Positions 62,088 to 64,000 of a DNA stretch of 64,000 nt are shown in pieces; within the stretch, counting starts at the first letter, position 1, and each line of letters opens with the position of its first letter. A model generated the notes under the pieces. It saw nothing but the letters and a program-made list of their open reading frames with translations, ran no database searches and was not told the DNA's origin. Source of the stretch: JBBIPA01 sp963820495 (GTDB lineage Bacteria; Chloroflexota; Dehalococcoidia; GIF9; UBA5629); contig CAWGAF010000001.1 in NCBI GenBank assembly GCA_963820495.1, positions 806,001-870,000 of the forward strand, read 5' to 3'. The position numbers and the translations under genes were made by a program.

Positions 62088-62537
62088 ATGGCAGAAAGTA
62101 AGTACGGGAAATATGTCATCAGAGAACCAAAGTTTGCTAAAGAAATGGCGCTTCATGATTTTAAACGCCAGCCAACTGGTTCCACTTTTCCTATCGAGAT
62201 TTACATAGATGGAGAGACGATAAAGGAAGCCAACCAGTATATTACTATTGCCTGGGTATGGGAAGTCCCTAACCCGTCAACGCTGGTGGGTGCTCATTCA
62301 CACCCCTTTGACGAAATGGTGCTGTTTATCGGCTCTAACCCCAGAGACATGCGAGATTTCGGTGGAGAAGTTGAAATGTGGATGGGCGAAGGCACTGACG
62401 CCGAGAAATTCATCATCAACACCACCAGCCTGATCTATATACCCAAGGAACTGGTACACGGTCCCCTCACGTATAAAAGAGTAGACAAACCCAGCCTCTT
62501 TATGGTAATTGGCCTCAATACTCCTGGATACCATTAG
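62088..62537 (+). CDS. small cupin-fold protein
   Basis: This 149-residue protein has a conserved metal-binding cupin pattern: GAHSHPFDEMVLFIG near 68 (His, His and Glu as in H-x-H-x(3-4)-E) and a second His in IYIPKELVHGPL near 121. It lacks signal or membrane segments. Such single-domain cupins include isomerases and dioxygenase-like proteins; nothing in the neighbourhood fixes the role. It is 131 nt upstream of the molybdoenzyme gene, on the same strand, and could be cotranscribed. Confidence 0.7.
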   Translation: MAESKYGKYVIREPKFAKEMALHDFKRQPTGSTFPIEIYIDGETIKEANQYITIAWVWEVPNPSTLVGAHSHPFDEMVLFIGSNPRDMRDFGGEVEMWMGEGTDAEKFIINTTSLIYIPKELVHGPLTYKRVDKPSLFMVIGLNTPGYH

Positions 62538-62668
62538 TAGCTTAGCTTTAAGTCGCCACCACAACACAGAAGATGCCGTCATCAACCCAGAGCAGTACAG
62601 CAAATTACAGCAAATTTGCGAAATGTTTTATAATAAGCAAACGGCTTAAAAAAGGGGATTTAGCTTAA

Positions 62669-64000
62669 ATGAAGACAGCAGAAACAGAGAAAATAGTAAA
62701 AAGTACCTGTGTATTATTGTGTAATTGCGGTTGCGGTGTTCTGATACACCTGAAAAACGGTAAGCCGGTCAAGGTAGAGGGCGACCCCGACCACCCGGTA
62801 AACAAAGGGGCACTCTGTATCAAAGGCAAGGCATCTTTAGAATACCTTGACCACCCTGATCGGCTAAAGCATCCGCTAAAAAGAGTCGGAGAAAAAGGCG
62901 AGGGCAAGTGGCAGCAGATTAGCTGGGATGAGGCACTAAACACCACAGCATCTGAGCTGACCAAAACCAGAGAAAAATACGGAGCGGAGTCAGTAGCTTT
63001 CATTCAGGGGAACGCCAAGGGATACAGTGATAGTTATCTGGCTCGTCTTGCCAATGTGTTCGGCTCACCAAATATAGCCTCAATGTCCTATATTTGTTTT
63101 CACGCCAGACTCCGCGGTATGTTAGCCACATACGGATTCATGTCACACCCTGATTACCAGTATCCTCCGTCGTGCATCTTACTTTGGGGCGCCAACCTGA
63201 CTGCAACTAAATTCCCAAAGGGAGAACAGGTTCTGCAGGCTCTTAAAAAGGGCTCCAAGTTAATAGTCATCGACCCTGCGGAAACAGAACTGGCTAAAAA
63301 AGCTGATATCTGGGTAAAACCCAGACCCTGCTCTGACCTGGCGTTAGCCCTGGCTATGATAAACGTAATCATAACCGAGGATTTGCTCGACAAGGACTTT
63401 ATTGAGAAATGGACGGTGGGCTTTGATAAACTTAAAACCCACGTTAAAGACTATCCGCCTGAGAAAGTTTCCGATATAACCTGGGTGCCAGCAGAAACAA
63501 TTAAAGAAGCAGCTAGATTGTATGCTGCCAGTAAGCCAGCAGGTATGTACTGTGGGAACGGTATGGACAACAATATCAATAACTTTCAGTTCAACCGTGC
63601 TGCCGCCATACTCAGAGCAATCACCGGCAACATCGGCAGGCGTGGCGGCGAAATAAACTGGTCACCAACAGGTGTAAGGCCAGGAAATGCTCCTGAGATG
63701 CACCAACGTGATGCTATATCACTGGAGGCGCGTGCCAGGAGGGTTGGGGCTGAAGAGGGAGTACTGCCAACCTATTTCTCGGCGCTACCCCAAAAATTGG
63801 TTAAAGCCATGTTAACCTCCAAGCCTTACCCCATCCGCACCGCTTTCGTTCAGGGTGGTGGCTTGCTGCAAACTTACAGCAACGCTCAGGAAACCTGCAA
63901 GGCGTTAAAGAGCCTAGATTTCCTGGCAGTAACCGATTTCTTCAGGACGCCTACGGCAGAGGTTGCTGATATAGTACTGCCGGCGGCTACGTACCTGGAG
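62669..64000 (+). CDS. molybdopterin oxidoreductase, 5' part (runs off the right edge)
   Basis: An ATG at 62669 begins a frame of 444 codons that is open to the window end. The first residues hold Cys14, Cys18, Cys20 and Cys22 (STCVLLCNCGCGV) and a further Cys in KGALCIKG near 50, so a [4Fe-4S] site of the C-x3-C-x3-C form is possible. HPDRLKHPLKRVGEKGEGKW, VIDPAETELAKKADIWVKP near 210 and VADIVLPAATYLE at the edge are family marks. It shares the PLKRVGE-x-GEGKWQ-ISWDEA region with the enzyme at 28541. It lacks about the last 250-300 residues in this window. The RBS is weak (AAAGGGG, 11 nt upstream). Confidence 0.85.
   Translation, partial: MKTAETEKIVKSTCVLLCNCGCGVLIHLKNGKPVKVEGDPDHPVNKGALCIKGKASLEYLDHPDRLKHPLKRVGEKGEGKWQQISWDEALNTTASELTKTREKYGAESVAFIQGNAKGYSDSYLARLANVFGSPNIASMSYICFHARLRGMLATYGFMSHPDYQYPPSCILLWGANLTATKFPKGEQVLQALKKGSKLIVIDPAETELAKKADIWVKPRPCSDLALALAMINVIITEDLLDKDFIEKWTVGFDKLKTHVKDYPPEKVSDITWVPAETIKEAARLYAASKPAGMYCGNGMDNNINNFQFNRAAAILRAITGNIGRRGGEINWSPTGVRPGNAPEMHQRDAISLEARARRVGAEEGVLPTYFSALPQKLVKAMLTSKPYPIRTAFVQGGGLLQTYSNAQETCKALKSLDFLAVTDFFRTPTAEVADIVLPAATYLE

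Noticed and set aside
1..64000. CRISPR arrays, tRNA or rRNA genes
   Set aside because: No regularly spaced repeats with spacers, no cloverleaf or conserved rRNA sequence was noticed; a dedicated tRNA scan was not possible.

Overview
The window looks like an accessory catabolic region of an anaerobic bacterium. Base composition is mid-range by eye, with a visibly more GC-rich stretch at about 13.8-18.9 kb. Three things point to an obligate anaerobe that uses selenocysteine (Sec): a glycine-reductase-type gene cluster with two in-frame TGA codons in the right places, four DMSO-reductase-superfamily molybdoenzyme genes, and no oxygen-dependent enzymes. A UPF0182 protein and a zinc-ribbon/coiled-coil protein would fit Chloroflexota (Dehalococcoidia-like), but Peptococcaceae-type Firmicutes or Desulfobacterota cannot be excluded. 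No rRNA, tRNA or CRISPR array was seen.

Layout. 0.16-1.1 kb: a nucleotidyltransferase with a zinc-ribbon tail and the stump of a TRAP permease. 1.1-6.3 kb (minus strand): grdC, trxA, grdA (Sec43), grdE, grdB (Sec351); no grdD. 6.4-7.6 kb: an SDR dehydrogenase between two decayed IS3-type transposase ends in opposite orientation. 8.7-12.6 kb (plus): first hydantoinase/carboxylase-like pair hyuA1-hyuB1. 12.8-20.9 kb: a membrane-linked molybdoenzyme operon (catalytic subunit, four-cluster ferredoxin, NrfD, TorD chaperone, MoaD), with an isochorismatase-fold protein and an aldo/keto reductase to its right. It is flanked by SDR gene fragments and by two inward-facing copies of one promoter/micro-ORF module. 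21.1-25.9 kb (plus): livKHMGF transporter 1. 25.9-51.7 kb (minus): one long head-to-tail series running from an athL/athB-like molybdoenzyme through hyuA4B4, hyuA3B3, livKHMGF transporter 2, hyuA2B2, a further molybdoenzyme with a small ferredoxin, a Rid protein and a TatD-like hydrolase to a second Rid protein. 52-64 kb: more ordinary genes (SHOCT protein, CoA-transferase, GNAT, a Phd/RelE-type toxin-antitoxin pair, zinc-ribbon protein, UPF0182, cupin) and the start of a fourth molybdoenzyme.

How the genes may work together (inference). Two LIV-type importers, four ATP-dependent HyuA/HyuB pairs, hydrolase/Rid proteins, molybdenum redox or hydroxyl-transfer enzymes and a Grd reductase suggest uptake and anaerobic breakdown of small polar ring compounds or ketones. 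One reading is hydantoin or N-methylhydantoin to N-carbamoyl amino acid to glycine or sarcosine to Grd. The other is molybdenum-dependent activation, SDR oxidation and acetone/acetophenone-type carboxylation. The sequence alone does not decide between them.

Most notable observation. At 52697-53455 a lipoprotein-like reading frame is interrupted by one in-frame TGA, within Pro-Cys-Gly-TGA-Lys. It is followed 22 nt later by a perfect 7-bp hairpin with a GGA loop, the same loop as the hairpin after the grdA Sec codon. This may be an undescribed selenoprotein; the alternative is a gene broken by a Trp-to-stop mutation.
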